This document shows, in pieces, positions 1 to 5,930 of a stretch of DNA of 6,015 bases. Location of the stretch: the NCBI GenBank assembly GCA_955652715.1, contig CATPBS010000119.1, forward strand, positions 1-6,015. Direction: 5' to 3'. The notes beneath the pieces were generated by a model. That model was not told the DNA's origin, ran no database searches, and saw only the letters and a program-made list of their open reading frames with translations. Each line of letters opens with the position of its first letter. Position 1 is the first letter of the stretch. Both the position numbers and the translations under genes were made by a program. Source of the DNA: an uncultured Candidatus Udaeobacter sp. Lineage in GTDB: Bacteria > Verrucomicrobiota > Verrucomicrobiia > Chthoniobacterales > UBA10450.

Positions 1-263
1 AGTGTGTGATACGGAAATGGAAGCAACCCAACGAATTTGTGCATCGCCCAGAAGGTCGTCAGCACGAGCGGATAATAGACCGCCCGAGTGCTGGTCCACA
101 TTTCCTTCAGCCCGAGCGGACCGACTATGCATGGATTCTGGGTCAGATGCGATTCATCGTCCCAAATGAATCCAGCATGGAAGACCGGCGCATACGCGAT
201 CAAAACGAGCGCGATTAGAAGAATTCCCCAACACCAATCTCGTCGCTCAAAAAATCTAACCAC
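1..263 (-). CDS. N-terminus of a TMTC/PMT-like GT-C membrane glycosyltransferase (partial, runs off the left edge)
   Basis: Reading the minus strand from 263 gives 87 uninterrupted codons with no stop before the window edge, so the C-terminus is missing. The start is taken as GTG at 263-261, because a TAG stop lies four codons upstream and the next in-frame ATG (residue 55) would remove the membrane segment. No good Shine-Dalgarno is visible. Seen in the protein: a charged N-terminus (VVRFFERRD), one hydrophobic segment (residues about 11-27, WGILLIALVLIAYAP), then a luminal/periplasmic-type loop with FIWDDE at 32-37, N-P-C-I at 43-46, YYPL at 63-66 and P-Y-H at 84-86. This spacing matches the first loop of TMTC and related GT-C dolichyl/polyprenyl-phosphate sugar transferases, where an acidic pair after the first membrane helix is essential. 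Bacterial members usually end in TPR repeats, not visible here. Inferred role: transfer of a sugar from a lipid carrier to envelope proteins. Donor and acceptor are unknown. Confidence 0.72.
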   Translation of the reverse strand, partial: MVRFFERRDWCWGILLIALVLIAYAPVFHAGFIWDDESHLTQNPCIVGPLGLKEMWTSTRAVYYPLVLTTFWAMHKFVGLLPFPYHT

Positions 264-321
264 TAACGAACACTAATATACAATACGGCCAAGAAAAATT
301 CGTGTCTTATTCGTGTCCATT
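257..321. repeat. Two opposed copies of an AACCACGAAT-type extragenic repeat
   Basis: Positions 257-277 on the plus strand (TAACCACTAACGAACACTAA plus T) and 298-321 read on the minus strand (AATGGACACGAATAAGACAC followed by GAAT) are degenerate copies of the same motif in opposite orientation. They are separated by 20 bp, so the transcript could fold into an imperfect hairpin. The same motif appears at 2305 and 5941. The copies overlap the stop codon of the TPR gene (307-309) and the likely GTG start of the next gene (261-263). Confidence 0.6.
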
Positions 322-657
322 CCCGTTTTGACTCTGTTTGGCGATGCGCAGGTTTTCCTCGGCCTCCGGAAAGTCGGGATGGAGACGCAACGCCTCTTCG
401 AATTGCGAGACCGCGTGAGTGACGTCGCCTTCGCGCATGAGAACCTTACCCAGATAGTTATGTGGCTGGGCGAGCTTTGGATTGAGGTTGGACGCCTTCT
501 GAAGATGGTCCTTTGCTTCGGCTAGGTCTCCCTTTTTCGAAAAGCAAGCTTCCGAGGTCAATATGAGCATCGACCAAACGCGGATCGACTTGCAGGGCCT
601 GGCTATAGTGCGCAATTGCTTCCTCGAGTTTGCCCTGCTTTTCCAGGAAGGCGCCAT
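307..657 (-). pseudogene. Segment 5: end of TPR 5, TPR 6 and C-terminus
   Basis: Only about 540-307 is meaningful; the first 40 residues are a shadow of segment 4. It resumes TPR 5 at KGDLAEAKDHLQKASNLNPK, gives a full TPR 6 (LAQPHNYLGKVLMREGDV to LHPD, ending near 373) and a capping helix FPEAEENLRIAKQ. The tail is NGNGHE and the stop is TAA at 309-307. The last codons and the stop fall inside the extragenic repeat at 298-321. The join to segment 4 is at the AAAAA/GGG run 530-537 and needs a +1 shift. Confidence 0.65.
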
Positions 658-1249
658 AGCTGTAATGCGCTTGCGCGGACCTAGGGGCTAGTCGAACGGA
701 CGCCTCGCATTCGGCAGCCGCCTGCTCGTCGCGGCCGAGTTGCTCCAAAAGATAAGCATAGCCAGAATGATACTCGGCATTGTGAGGTTCGATCCGCAAC
801 GCTTGTTCAAAATGAGGTTGCGCCTGGTCCAGTTTTCCTTTCACCATTAACAGCGTAGCCAGATTAACATGGGTTTTTGCTGACCCGGGATTCGAACGTA
901 GCGCTGCGGAAAATTCCGCGGCAGCTTCGTCGGTTCGTTCAGCCTCTTGCAAAGCCGTCGCGTAATTAAAATGCGGCCGCACACTGGACGGAAGATCGGC
1001 AACGATTGAAGCGAGACGTTCAAGCTTACCGTGCGCGCCATGGACCTCGCTGAACCAGAGCGCTGTAAGAGGTATGACAAAAACAGCGACCCATTTGGCG
1101 CCGTGCAACGCCCAACTCGGCAGAAAACCGTTCGTTGAAACATTCGTTGTGCCGCCGCTGATGCCAAGAGATTGTCGCGTGGATTTCTCGCGCACTTTCC
1201 AAATAAATCCGTCGTAATAAAAGTAGAGCAGTGCCGACGCGGTCACCAC
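458..1249 (-). pseudogene. Segment 4: last membrane helices and TPRs 1 to 5 (start)
   Basis: This is the longest piece. It begins inside a hydrophobic segment (VTASALLYFYYDG), followed by FIWKVREKSTRQSLGI, a polar Gly/Thr/Asn linker, and a last membrane helix WVAVFVIPLTALWFSEV at about residues 53-69. From residue 89 (about position 985) it carries 34-residue TPR units with the expected small and aromatic positions. They begin SVRPHFNYATAL, SAKTHVNLATLL, NAEYHSGYAYLL, SAQAHYSYGAFL and LVDAHIDLGSLL, with P near position 33 in the first four. TPR domains bind protein partners. The fifth unit is cut at FEKG (about 530), where the frame turns to Ser/Arg/Pro-rich shadow. Confidence 0.7.
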
Positions 1250-1695
1250 CCCGGTGAGAATACGTTTGACGCATCGATGCCAACATAGGACTTGGACAAA
1301 CTCAGCCCCCCATAGGCGAGGATCAAGCCTATATAAACGCCTACCAGCGCGCCGCTGCGCCGGAACACGAACCGCATAAACCCGCCAATGGAGCTGTCGC
1401 TCTCGACTCGTTTACGGTTATAAATCCAGACGAGCGAAAGATACTGCACATCGTGGAACACTTCGAATAACGCGATGCCGACGAGAACGCTGGCTACGAT
1501 GTTGTTGCAGTACCACCAAAAAGAAATGCTCGTGGCCAGAAGCACTAGTTTTATCGGACTTGGCCGCTTCCCTTGAAGCCACATCCGGACGAAATTCACC
1601 GGGAACACACCTGAAACGGCGAAGGCCAACGCTAGCAACCCTTGCTGCCCTGCCCGAAGGAGAGCTGGCGGAATGAAAGGTCCGCCCCGCCGCAT
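1243..1695 (-). pseudogene. Segment 3: membrane region with FHDVQYL motif
   Basis: The meaningful part runs from about 1683 to 1255. The hydrophobic stretches are LLALAFAVSGVFPVNFV, PIKLVLLATSISFWWYCNN, ASVLVGIALFEVF and GALVGVYIGLILAYGG. FHDVQYLSLVWIYNRKRVE follows a helix and puts a His-Asp pair at the membrane edge. The frame ends at a TGA at 1245-1243, immediately after NVFSPGW. The next piece (ILTGVVTASALLYFYYDG) overlaps it one base back, next to the GGGG run at 1252-1255, so a one-base deletion is the simplest explanation. Confidence 0.6.
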
Positions 1696-2107
1696 AATAG
1701 GTTTCCAGGGTGTTTGTCATCCGCTGGGACGAGAGAAGGACAGCCGTTGCAAACCAGATCCCGCACAGGGCAAAATCAAGACGACGCGTTAATTCAGCGA
1801 ATGAGCCGACCTTCGCGTCGTAGATGCGGCACAACCCGTATGTTTGCATCATTCCATGCCAAACGCCCCAGACAAACGCGACCAGCACAATGCCCTTGAG
1901 GTCCCAAAGAGAAAAAGCCGCGCAAACCACTATGAGGAAAATCGGCGCGAAAATGAATCGCCATCTAAAACGCTGAAACAAGGTTCGATCGCCGTACGCG
2001 CGAATCATACCCGGCAAGTGGTGACCCATTGCGCCGAAAGCAGCAACAAAAAGGTAAATGTCTTCCGCGCTCCAGAATCCCTGCGCTCCGACAAAGATGG
2101 GCACCAA
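1418..2107 (-). pseudogene. Segment 2: central membrane region with His motifs
   Basis: The meaningful part is about 2107-1686, some 140 residues. It holds hydrophobic stretches around VPIFVGAQGFW, IYLFVAAFGAM, FIFAPIFLIVVCAAFSLWDL, IVLVAFVWGVWHGMM and FALCGIWFATAVLL. The loops carry GHHLPGMIRAYGD and QTYGLCRIYDAKVGSF, which look like conserved functional sites rather than filler. The sequence after YYAAG is a shadow: the real continuation GPFIPPALLRAG lies one base forward, across the GGGG run at 1685-1688. Confidence 0.6.
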
Positions 2108-2261
2108 ACAGCGGCGTGCATACGTAGAGAATCAGGTTGCGCCAACTGTCCAGAATCCACAAGTTGGGCTTGCGTCCGGCGGCTGCCGGAGCGGGCGCAG
2201 CCGGGACAGTTTGCGGAGATGAAAACCAGGGGACGAACTGCATGCCTTTTAGCGAAGCCAA
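1965..2261 (-). pseudogene. Segment 1: N-terminus of the broken membrane/TPR gene
   Basis: The first frame is meaningful from 2261 to about 2100. It encodes a polar start with a Pro/Ala stretch (TVPAAPAPAAAGRKP, residues 19-32) and then the first hydrophobic segment, NLILYVCTPLFG. After GAH at about 2097 it turns into an Arg/Cys-rich shadow of the next frame. The continuation VPIFVGAQGFWSAEDIY lies one base forward, so a one-base insertion (or two-base deletion) near TTTGGTG at 2103-2109 best explains the break. The residues after about 55 should not be taken as protein. Confidence 0.55.
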
Positions 2262-2304
2262 GTTTCTCTCAAATCGCTGCGAAAATCAATCCTGAGATCA
2301 TTCT

Positions 2305-2334
2305 TAACCACGAATGAAAATGAATGGGCACGAG
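2305..2334 (+). repeat. AACCACGAAT-type extragenic repeat copy
   Basis: TAACCACGAATGAAAATGAA followed by TGGGCACGAG is the least degenerate start of the repeat motif in this window. It lies about 45 bp upstream of the start of the broken membrane gene. It shares the TAACCAC(G/T)AA head and the following ACACGAA-like units with the copies at 257 and 5941. Confidence 0.5.
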
Positions 2335-2432
2335 GTTCAGTTCTTTTACGGCGATGCAAGAGCGAATTGCGTCTTCGAAGTTCCTGTCGGAAGGCCCGAG
2401 TAGTTACAGTAAAACCAACAATCGACTAGTTA

Positions 2433-2466
2433 CGATATCGAGAGATGTCTCGACTTCGCTCGACAT
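2433..2466. repeat. REP-like palindromic element
   Basis: Nested inverted repeats: CGATATCG (2433-2440, perfect), GAGA/TCTC (2442-2451), TCGA/TCGA (2450-2453 and 2460-2463) and ATGTC/GACAT (2445-2449 and 2462-2466) around a CTTCG centre. The CTCGACTTCGCTCGACATGA core resembles short interspersed palindromes that recur between genes in many soil bacteria. That it is repeated in this genome is from memory and cannot be shown within the window. Confidence 0.5.
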
Positions 2467-2480
2467 GACAAAAGAAGCGC

Positions 2481-2519
2481 GAAAAGCAAAACGGCCGGGC
2501 CCTGTGAAGAGCCCGGCCG
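2481..2519 (-). terminator. Rho-independent terminator of the TonB-dependent receptor gene
   Basis: A perfect 9-bp GC-only stem pairs 2511-2519 with 2492-2500 around a 10-base loop. Read on the minus strand, the stem is followed at once by TTTTGCTTTTC. The stem begins 25 bp past the receptor stop codon, the normal place for an intrinsic terminator. It also separates the receptor from the membrane/TPR gene, which therefore probably needs its own promoter. Confidence 0.85.
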
Positions 2520-2543
2520 CTGTGAATCGTTCCGGTCTTTGCT

Positions 2544-5500
2544 TTAGAATCGCTTCTTCAGGCCGACGTACCAATACCGGCCTTTGATGGTAGCAAAGGA
2601 CTCGTCGTAGCCGTTCTCGAAGCTGCCAGCCGTAAATGGCGGATCTTCGTCGAGCACGTTCTGCATTCCGAGCGTGATCGTGGTATTATTAAGCCACCAT
2701 TTCCAGTCCCTGCAGCCGTACTCAGCCGTGGAGACTGGCACGACGTTTTTCTCCTTGCCGTCCTTCGCCCTCACGTTTTTCCCGCCATGCATGGCAAACC
2801 CGGGCACCTCGGCTGTTGCAGGCGGCGGCAGGTTGAACGTGTAGTTTAAGATCAGATCGAGCGTTGTCCACGCGGACACTTTCCGCGCGCGTTCAGGAAA
2901 AGGAGCTGCGGTACGTCCCGGCCCGCCAGTTCTAGGCATATTCAACTTTGGCGATCCTGTCAGACTGATATTGTCATCTTCGTATTGCCCAGTCCAGTGA
3001 ACGACCGCGCCTACGTCGAGACCAGCCGCCCACGTGTCAGCCGGGCCGTCGTAGAAGATACTGGCGTTGGCCCGATCCCATGGCAACGAATTGGTCAGAG
3101 CGAAACTCGTATTTATGAATTGCCCAGCGATGCCAAACCGTTTGGTATTGGGGGAGGGCTGGAACTCAGCCCGGAACAGCGAGGTGCCGTTGACAGTGGT
3201 CGTTAACCTTCCCCAATCCCCGTGGCCGAAGATCGAAGAATCCAGAATATAAATCGCCTCGTAGTCAAGACCCTCGAAGATTGCGCCAGCAAGGTTTAGG
3301 CTAGGATCGATGACCAGATTGACTGGACCAAATACACCCCCGGGCGGCGGCGGTCCACGAAATACGAAGGCGGGATTATTCTGGTCGATAATGAACTGCG
3401 CGCCGGCCGGCGCCACGATATCGCGCATGTCAATATGCCACCAATCCGCGCTTAGCGTCAGGCCCTTAACCCATTTCGGGCTGTAAACCATCCCGTAGGT
3501 CCATTCATAGGCGACTTCCGGGTGCAGTTTTGGGTTTCCGGAAATGCGTTCCTCGATCTGCGGCTCAGTCCGGAACCCCGGGGGATTGGTGAGGGTAAAC
3601 GGGTCTGACACGATTGGGAAGTTCTGCGTCCCCGCGGGCGAAAGCTCGGACAGGCCTGGCGCGTGAAACGCTTCGGTGTAGCTGCCACGCAAGGTCACCG
3701 CCCCGATATACTTCGGATCAAGCGGCTGCCAGCGCACAGAAACTTTCGGCCTCTGCGAGTTATACTGGCTGTGTGCCGTCGGGACAAACGGCACTAGAAC
3801 TGTGCTAGTGTTCTGGCTGTACCATTCCTCGCGCTCGGCGAAGTCAATTTCCAAGCTGTAGAACCCGGGGAAGTTCCATGTCGGGCTGGTAAACGGCACC
3901 CGCACTTCCTCGTAGACTGACCAAATATCCCGGTTCACCCGAAAGCTTTGGCCATCCACTGAGCCAATCGATTGAAACGTGTTGTTCAGCGGGTCACGAT
4001 TGCGCGTGAACCTCGGTGCGTCATACTCGCCGCCAATCGCGAAGGAGACTGGCCCTGCGGGAAGGTTAAACAAGTCGCCATTGAAGGTTGCATAACCTAT
4101 CGGCAGCTCAATTTCGCCGGTATTTTGCAGGTTGACATAAACTTGTGACCTGGCCGCCCGGGTGTTGTGACCAGTAAAATTCAGGAACGGATCAAACGCC
4201 GTGGCTGGATTCGTATCCAACAACGCCTGCCGCAGTCCGGGCTGGCTGGCCTCGCCTACCGACAAGTCCAACCCCTCGTTCCGAGAGTAACGGAAACCCA
4301 GTTCCCAGTTCCAAGTCTTGAAGTAATCGCCAAATTCTCCCATTTCACCGCGGAGGCCGGTATCAAAGAGGTAATCATAATAGGTGAACTTTTCACTTCT
4401 GGGACCGGTGTCGTTAATGCCTCGGAACCGAACGCCGGTAGTTACGGGCAGACCAGATCCATCAGGAAAGAAATTTGGAATAGTCGCGTTTGCGACGGTG
4501 AACGGGTTAAATGCATTCACGATTGGCACACTGATGCCGGTGGGACTGAATGCGATGGTCGTGCCCGGTTTCTTGAACGGATCAGGTGTAAACGGCACAG
4601 CCGCCAGTGACGCGTCAAAAAACGACCGTGAGACCTTGAAATCGGCAAACACCGTCAGGTATTTGTCGCAGATGTCGCGGGTGAACGAGCCGTAATAAAC
4701 CTGGCGATCCGCCGGCGGAAGAGCTGGCGTAAAAGCCGCAAAGTTAAACAAGAAGAAGTTCCCATCTTTCGCACCGGGACCCCCGATACCCAGCGCGCCA
4801 GGCGTAATATAGAATGGAGAAGTCGCGGCATTCGGCGCCGAGTGCGGCAACGGCGTGTTCACGCCGGCGATGGGATTACCGCCCGGGCCGAAAAACATAC
4901 TCGGCAGCAAGCGAAAGCCTCCGACCCGGCCTGGGAAGTTGCCGCTGCGCACATCATTTCCTCCAAACGGGATGAAATTCCCGTTCGAAGAAATGTTACG
5001 GTCACGGCTGAAGATACCACCGGTGCGCTGATAAAAATCGGCAATGACCACGATGTCTGTCTTGTCATCTCCGGTGCCCGCTTTCAACCATGCTTCCCAT
5101 TCACCCATCTCATTGGATGCTCCCATATTAGTGTTCCCGTACGTTCCTCCGATCTCCAGACCACGGAATTTGTGGACCAAGAAGAAATTGACCACGCCAG
5201 CAATCGCGTCGGAACCGTACACAGCCGAGGCGCCGTCCTTGAGGATGTCAAGGTGATCAACCATCGAAAAGGGTATCAGGTTAATGTCTACGCCGCCGCT
5301 GGCACCAGCGATGCCCAATGAACCAAAGGCGACACGTTTGCCATCGATCAGAACCAAAGTCTCTTTTGGCAAAATACCACGCAAGTTGAACTGAACGGTG
5401 CCATCGCCGCCATTCCCGATGTTCAGGTTGACAGTGCCACCGGCCTCCTGCGGGATGAATTCCTGTAGGTCCGTCGCATTGCGGATGCCCAGCCTTTCGA

Positions 5501-5741
5501 TGTCCTGCGGCCGGTACGTATCCACCGGGTTCGGGCCGGTCTCTTCCGCTGTGGGAATGTTCGAACCGGTCACGACGACGCGCTCGACTTCAGCGCTCGG
5601 GGCTGGTGCACCTGGCGCCGCTGGAACGGCTGGCGCCGGCAACTGCCCGAATGCGTTCGATGCAAGAATTAAGGGAAATCCGACGCCCGCCATGAGAGCG
5701 AGACGAACGAATCTAAACGTTTTTAGTGCGTTTTGTGTCAT
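2544..5741 (-). CDS. TonB-dependent outer-membrane receptor (plug and beta-barrel)
   Basis: An intact 1065-residue protein that takes up a substrate across the outer membrane using TonB-ExbBD energy. ATG 5741 is chosen because GGAG at 5752-5749 precedes it by six bases; the upstream in-frame ATG 5753 has no ribosome site and would add only MEKL. Residues 1-30 form a signal peptide (KTFRFVRLALMAG core, probable cleavage after SNA). Residues 34-51 are a Pro/Ala linker. VERVVVTGSNIP at 52-63 opens the plug, which contains LRGI (120-123), TLVLIDGKR (128-136) and DGASAVYGSDAIAGVVN (169-185), all hallmarks of the plug family. The barrel fills about 190-1065, with NVLDEDPPF at 1028-1036 and GRYWYVGLKKRF at the end; the terminal Phe is the BAM recognition signal. 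There is no STN or carboxypeptidase-like N-terminal domain, so no sign of anti-sigma coupling. The barrel region is longer than in classical siderophore receptors, implying big surface loops. The substrate (siderophore, glycan, cobalamin or other) cannot be assigned, and the neighbours give no clue. Confidence 0.95.
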   Translation of the reverse strand: MTQNALKTFRFVRLALMAGVGFPLILASNAFGQLPAPAVPAAPGAPAPSAEVERVVVTGSNIPTAEETGPNPVDTYRPQDIERLGIRNATDLQEFIPQEAGGTVNLNIGNGGDGTVQFNLRGILPKETLVLIDGKRVAFGSLGIAGASGGVDINLIPFSMVDHLDILKDGASAVYGSDAIAGVVNFFLVHKFRGLEIGGTYGNTNMGASNEMGEWEAWLKAGTGDDKTDIVVIADFYQRTGGIFSRDRNISSNGNFIPFGGNDVRSGNFPGRVGGFRLLPSMFFGPGGNPIAGVNTPLPHSAPNAATSPFYITPGALGIGGPGAKDGNFFLFNFAAFTPALPPADRQVYYGSFTRDICDKYLTVFADFKVSRSFFDASLAAVPFTPDPFKKPGTTIAFSPTGISVPIVNAFNPFTVANATIPNFFPDGSGLPVTTGVRFRGINDTGPRSEKFTYYDYLFDTGLRGEMGEFGDYFKTWNWELGFRYSRNEGLDLSVGEASQPGLRQALLDTNPATAFDPFLNFTGHNTRAARSQVYVNLQNTGEIELPIGYATFNGDLFNLPAGPVSFAIGGEYDAPRFTRNRDPLNNTFQSIGSVDGQSFRVNRDIWSVYEEVRVPFTSPTWNFPGFYSLEIDFAEREEWYSQNTSTVLVPFVPTAHSQYNSQRPKVSVRWQPLDPKYIGAVTLRGSYTEAFHAPGLSELSPAGTQNFPIVSDPFTLTNPPGFRTEPQIEERISGNPKLHPEVAYEWTYGMVYSPKWVKGLTLSADWWHIDMRDIVAPAGAQFIIDQNNPAFVFRGPPPPGGVFGPVNLVIDPSLNLAGAIFEGLDYEAIYILDSSIFGHGDWGRLTTTVNGTSLFRAEFQPSPNTKRFGIAGQFINTSFALTNSLPWDRANASIFYDGPADTWAAGLDVGAVVHWTGQYEDDNISLTGSPKLNMPRTGGPGRTAAPFPERARKVSAWTTLDLILNYTFNLPPPATAEVPGFAMHGGKNVRAKDGKEKNVVPVSTAEYGCRDWKWWLNNTTITLGMQNVLDEDPPFTAGSFENGYDESFATIKGRYWYVGLKKRF

Positions 5742-5748
5742 TAGTTTC

Positions 5749-5752
5749 TCCA
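5749..5752 (-). promoter_or_regulatory. Ribosome binding site that decides the receptor start
   Basis: GGAG on the minus strand lies six bases before ATG 5741. It overlaps the codons of the alternative upstream ATG at 5753, whose own upstream sequence (CCTAACCAAACC) has no purine-rich site. This favours 5741 as the real start. Confidence 0.75.
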
Positions 5753-5776
5753 TTGGTTTGGTTAGGTTTCGGCAGG

Positions 5777-5803
5777 GTTATTCAATTTCTAAAGCGTTGA
5801 CAA
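5777..5803 (-). promoter_or_regulatory. Candidate promoter of the receptor gene (proximal copy)
   Basis: TTGTCA (5803-5798), a 15-base spacer and AATAAC (5782-5777), preceded by an A8 tract that could act as an UP element. The -10-like box ends 35 bp before the start codon. The spacer is shorter than the ideal 17 and the -10 is poor; the main support is that the same layout recurs in the distal copy at 5873-5899. Confidence 0.35.
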
Positions 5804-5833
5804 GCTTTTTTTTCACTTTTTTGAACTTTTTTT
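5791..5833. repeat. Direct repeat, proximal copy
   Basis: On the minus strand: A7, GTTC, A6, GTG, A8, then GCTTGTCAACGCTTT. The last 15 bases plus the preceding A-tract are identical to the copy at 5887-5930, and the rest is similar with small changes. The AAAGC/GCTTT arms also allow a small hairpin. Confidence 0.8.
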
Positions 5834-5860
5834 GAACGGCGGGTTAGGCCTGTTTGTCAT
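5813..5860 (-). CDS. Possible 15-codon leader ORF upstream of the receptor gene
   Basis: ATG 5860 to TGA 5813 encodes MTNRPNPPFKKSSKK. GGAG at 5869-5866 lies five bases before the ATG, as good a ribosome site as the receptor's own. The ORF ends inside the proximal repeat, whose A-tracts give the lysine-rich tail. It could be a leader peptide or a chance product of a duplicated gene start: the receptor also begins ATGACA after GGAG. No function is recognised. If the distal TTGTCA/AATAAA pair is a promoter, its transcript would begin around the ribosome site, so the two interpretations compete. Confidence 0.25.
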   Translation of the reverse strand: MTNRPNPPFKKSSKK

Positions 5861-5872
5861 CGCTGCTCCTCG

Positions 5873-5899
5873 TTTATTGAAGGCCGAAAGCGTTGACAA
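5873..5899 (-). promoter_or_regulatory. Distal TTGTCA/AATAAA promoter-like pair
   Basis: TTGTCA (5899-5894) and AATAAA (5878-5873) are separated by 15 bases, exactly as in the proximal pair, while the spacer halves nearest the -10 differ (CGGCCTTC against AGAAATTG). Preserved boxes with a diverged spacer are what a functional promoter would show, but with only two copies this is weak evidence. Confidence 0.3.
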
Positions 5900-5930
5900 G
5901 CTTTTTTTGTCAGTTTTTCGAAATTTTTTT
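5887..5930. repeat. Direct repeat, distal copy
   Basis: On the minus strand: A7, TTTCG, A5, CTGAC, A7, then GCTTGTCAACGCTTT. It lies about 96 bp from the proximal copy in the same orientation. Unlike the proximal copy it also carries a TGACAA/TTGTCA inverted pair across the A-tract. Confidence 0.8.

Larger units (their letters stand above)
307..2261 (-). pseudogene. Polytopic membrane protein with C-terminal TPR repeats, broken by four frameshifts
   Basis: Five overlapping reading frames join end to end into one coherent protein of roughly 640-650 residues: a Pro/Ala-rich N-terminus, about ten hydrophobic segments, then six 34-residue TPRs and a short polar tail ending NGNGHE. The joins fall near 2100-2107 (+1), 1685-1690 (+1), 1252-1275 (-1) and 530-540 (+1). 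At each join the upstream frame loses protein-like character just where the next gains it. Three joins lie at or next to homopolymers: GGGG 1685-1688, GGGG 1252-1255, and AAAAA/GGG 530-537. The start is uncertain. TTG 2261 has GAGAG four bases upstream; ATG 2243 lies in the same frame with no usable ribosome site; a TGA lies upstream at 2288. I do not recognise the membrane family. The histidine motifs GHHLPGM, VWHGMMQTYG and FHDVQYL suggest possible metal or quinone binding, but this is speculation. It is either decayed or affected by assembly indels. The intact 3.2-kb neighbour argues for a generally low error rate. Confidence 0.75.
2289..2491. other. Intergenic stretch between receptor terminator and broken membrane gene
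   Basis: No reading frame here looks like protein on either strand. Besides the repeat at 2305-2334 and the palindromic element at 2433-2466, it contains two copies of TAGTTAC (2401-2407 and 2427-2433) about 26 bp apart. I could not identify a convincing promoter for the membrane gene. Confidence 0.5.

Noticed and set aside
6..276. Two plus-strand ORFs of 70 and 62 codons at the left edge
   Set aside because: The minus strand reads as a TMTC-like N-terminus through the same bases; the plus frames look like its antisense.
257..321. CRISPR-like array from the short repeats
   Set aside because: Units are degenerate, in opposite orientations, with no regular unique spacers and no cas gene nearby.
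520..545. Programmed ribosomal frameshift at AAAAAGGG in the TPR gene
   Set aside because: The join needs a +1 shift, not the -1 that A-rich slippery sites give, and three other breaks in the same gene make a programmed event unlikely.
1844..2317. 157-codon plus-strand ORF opposite the broken membrane gene
   Set aside because: The minus-strand pieces here are clearly hydrophobic protein with conserved-looking motifs; the plus frame is low-information and Arg/Ser/Lys-rich.
4842..5321. 159-codon plus-strand ORF
   Set aside because: Antisense shadow of the plug and early barrel of the receptor; no ribosome site or recognisable domain.
5398..5835. 145-codon plus-strand ORF opposite the receptor N-terminus
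   Set aside because: It mirrors the receptor's codons and the poly-T repeat tracts (FFFTFLNFF tail), with no protein-like pattern. The minus-strand receptor here has a clear signal peptide and plug.
5791..5912. Plus-strand TTGACA boxes and hairpin-plus-T-tract structures read as plus-strand promoters or terminators
   Set aside because: No TATAAT-like box follows on the plus strand and no plus-strand gene ends or begins here. The stems are only 5 bp, so a minus-strand regulatory reading is simpler.
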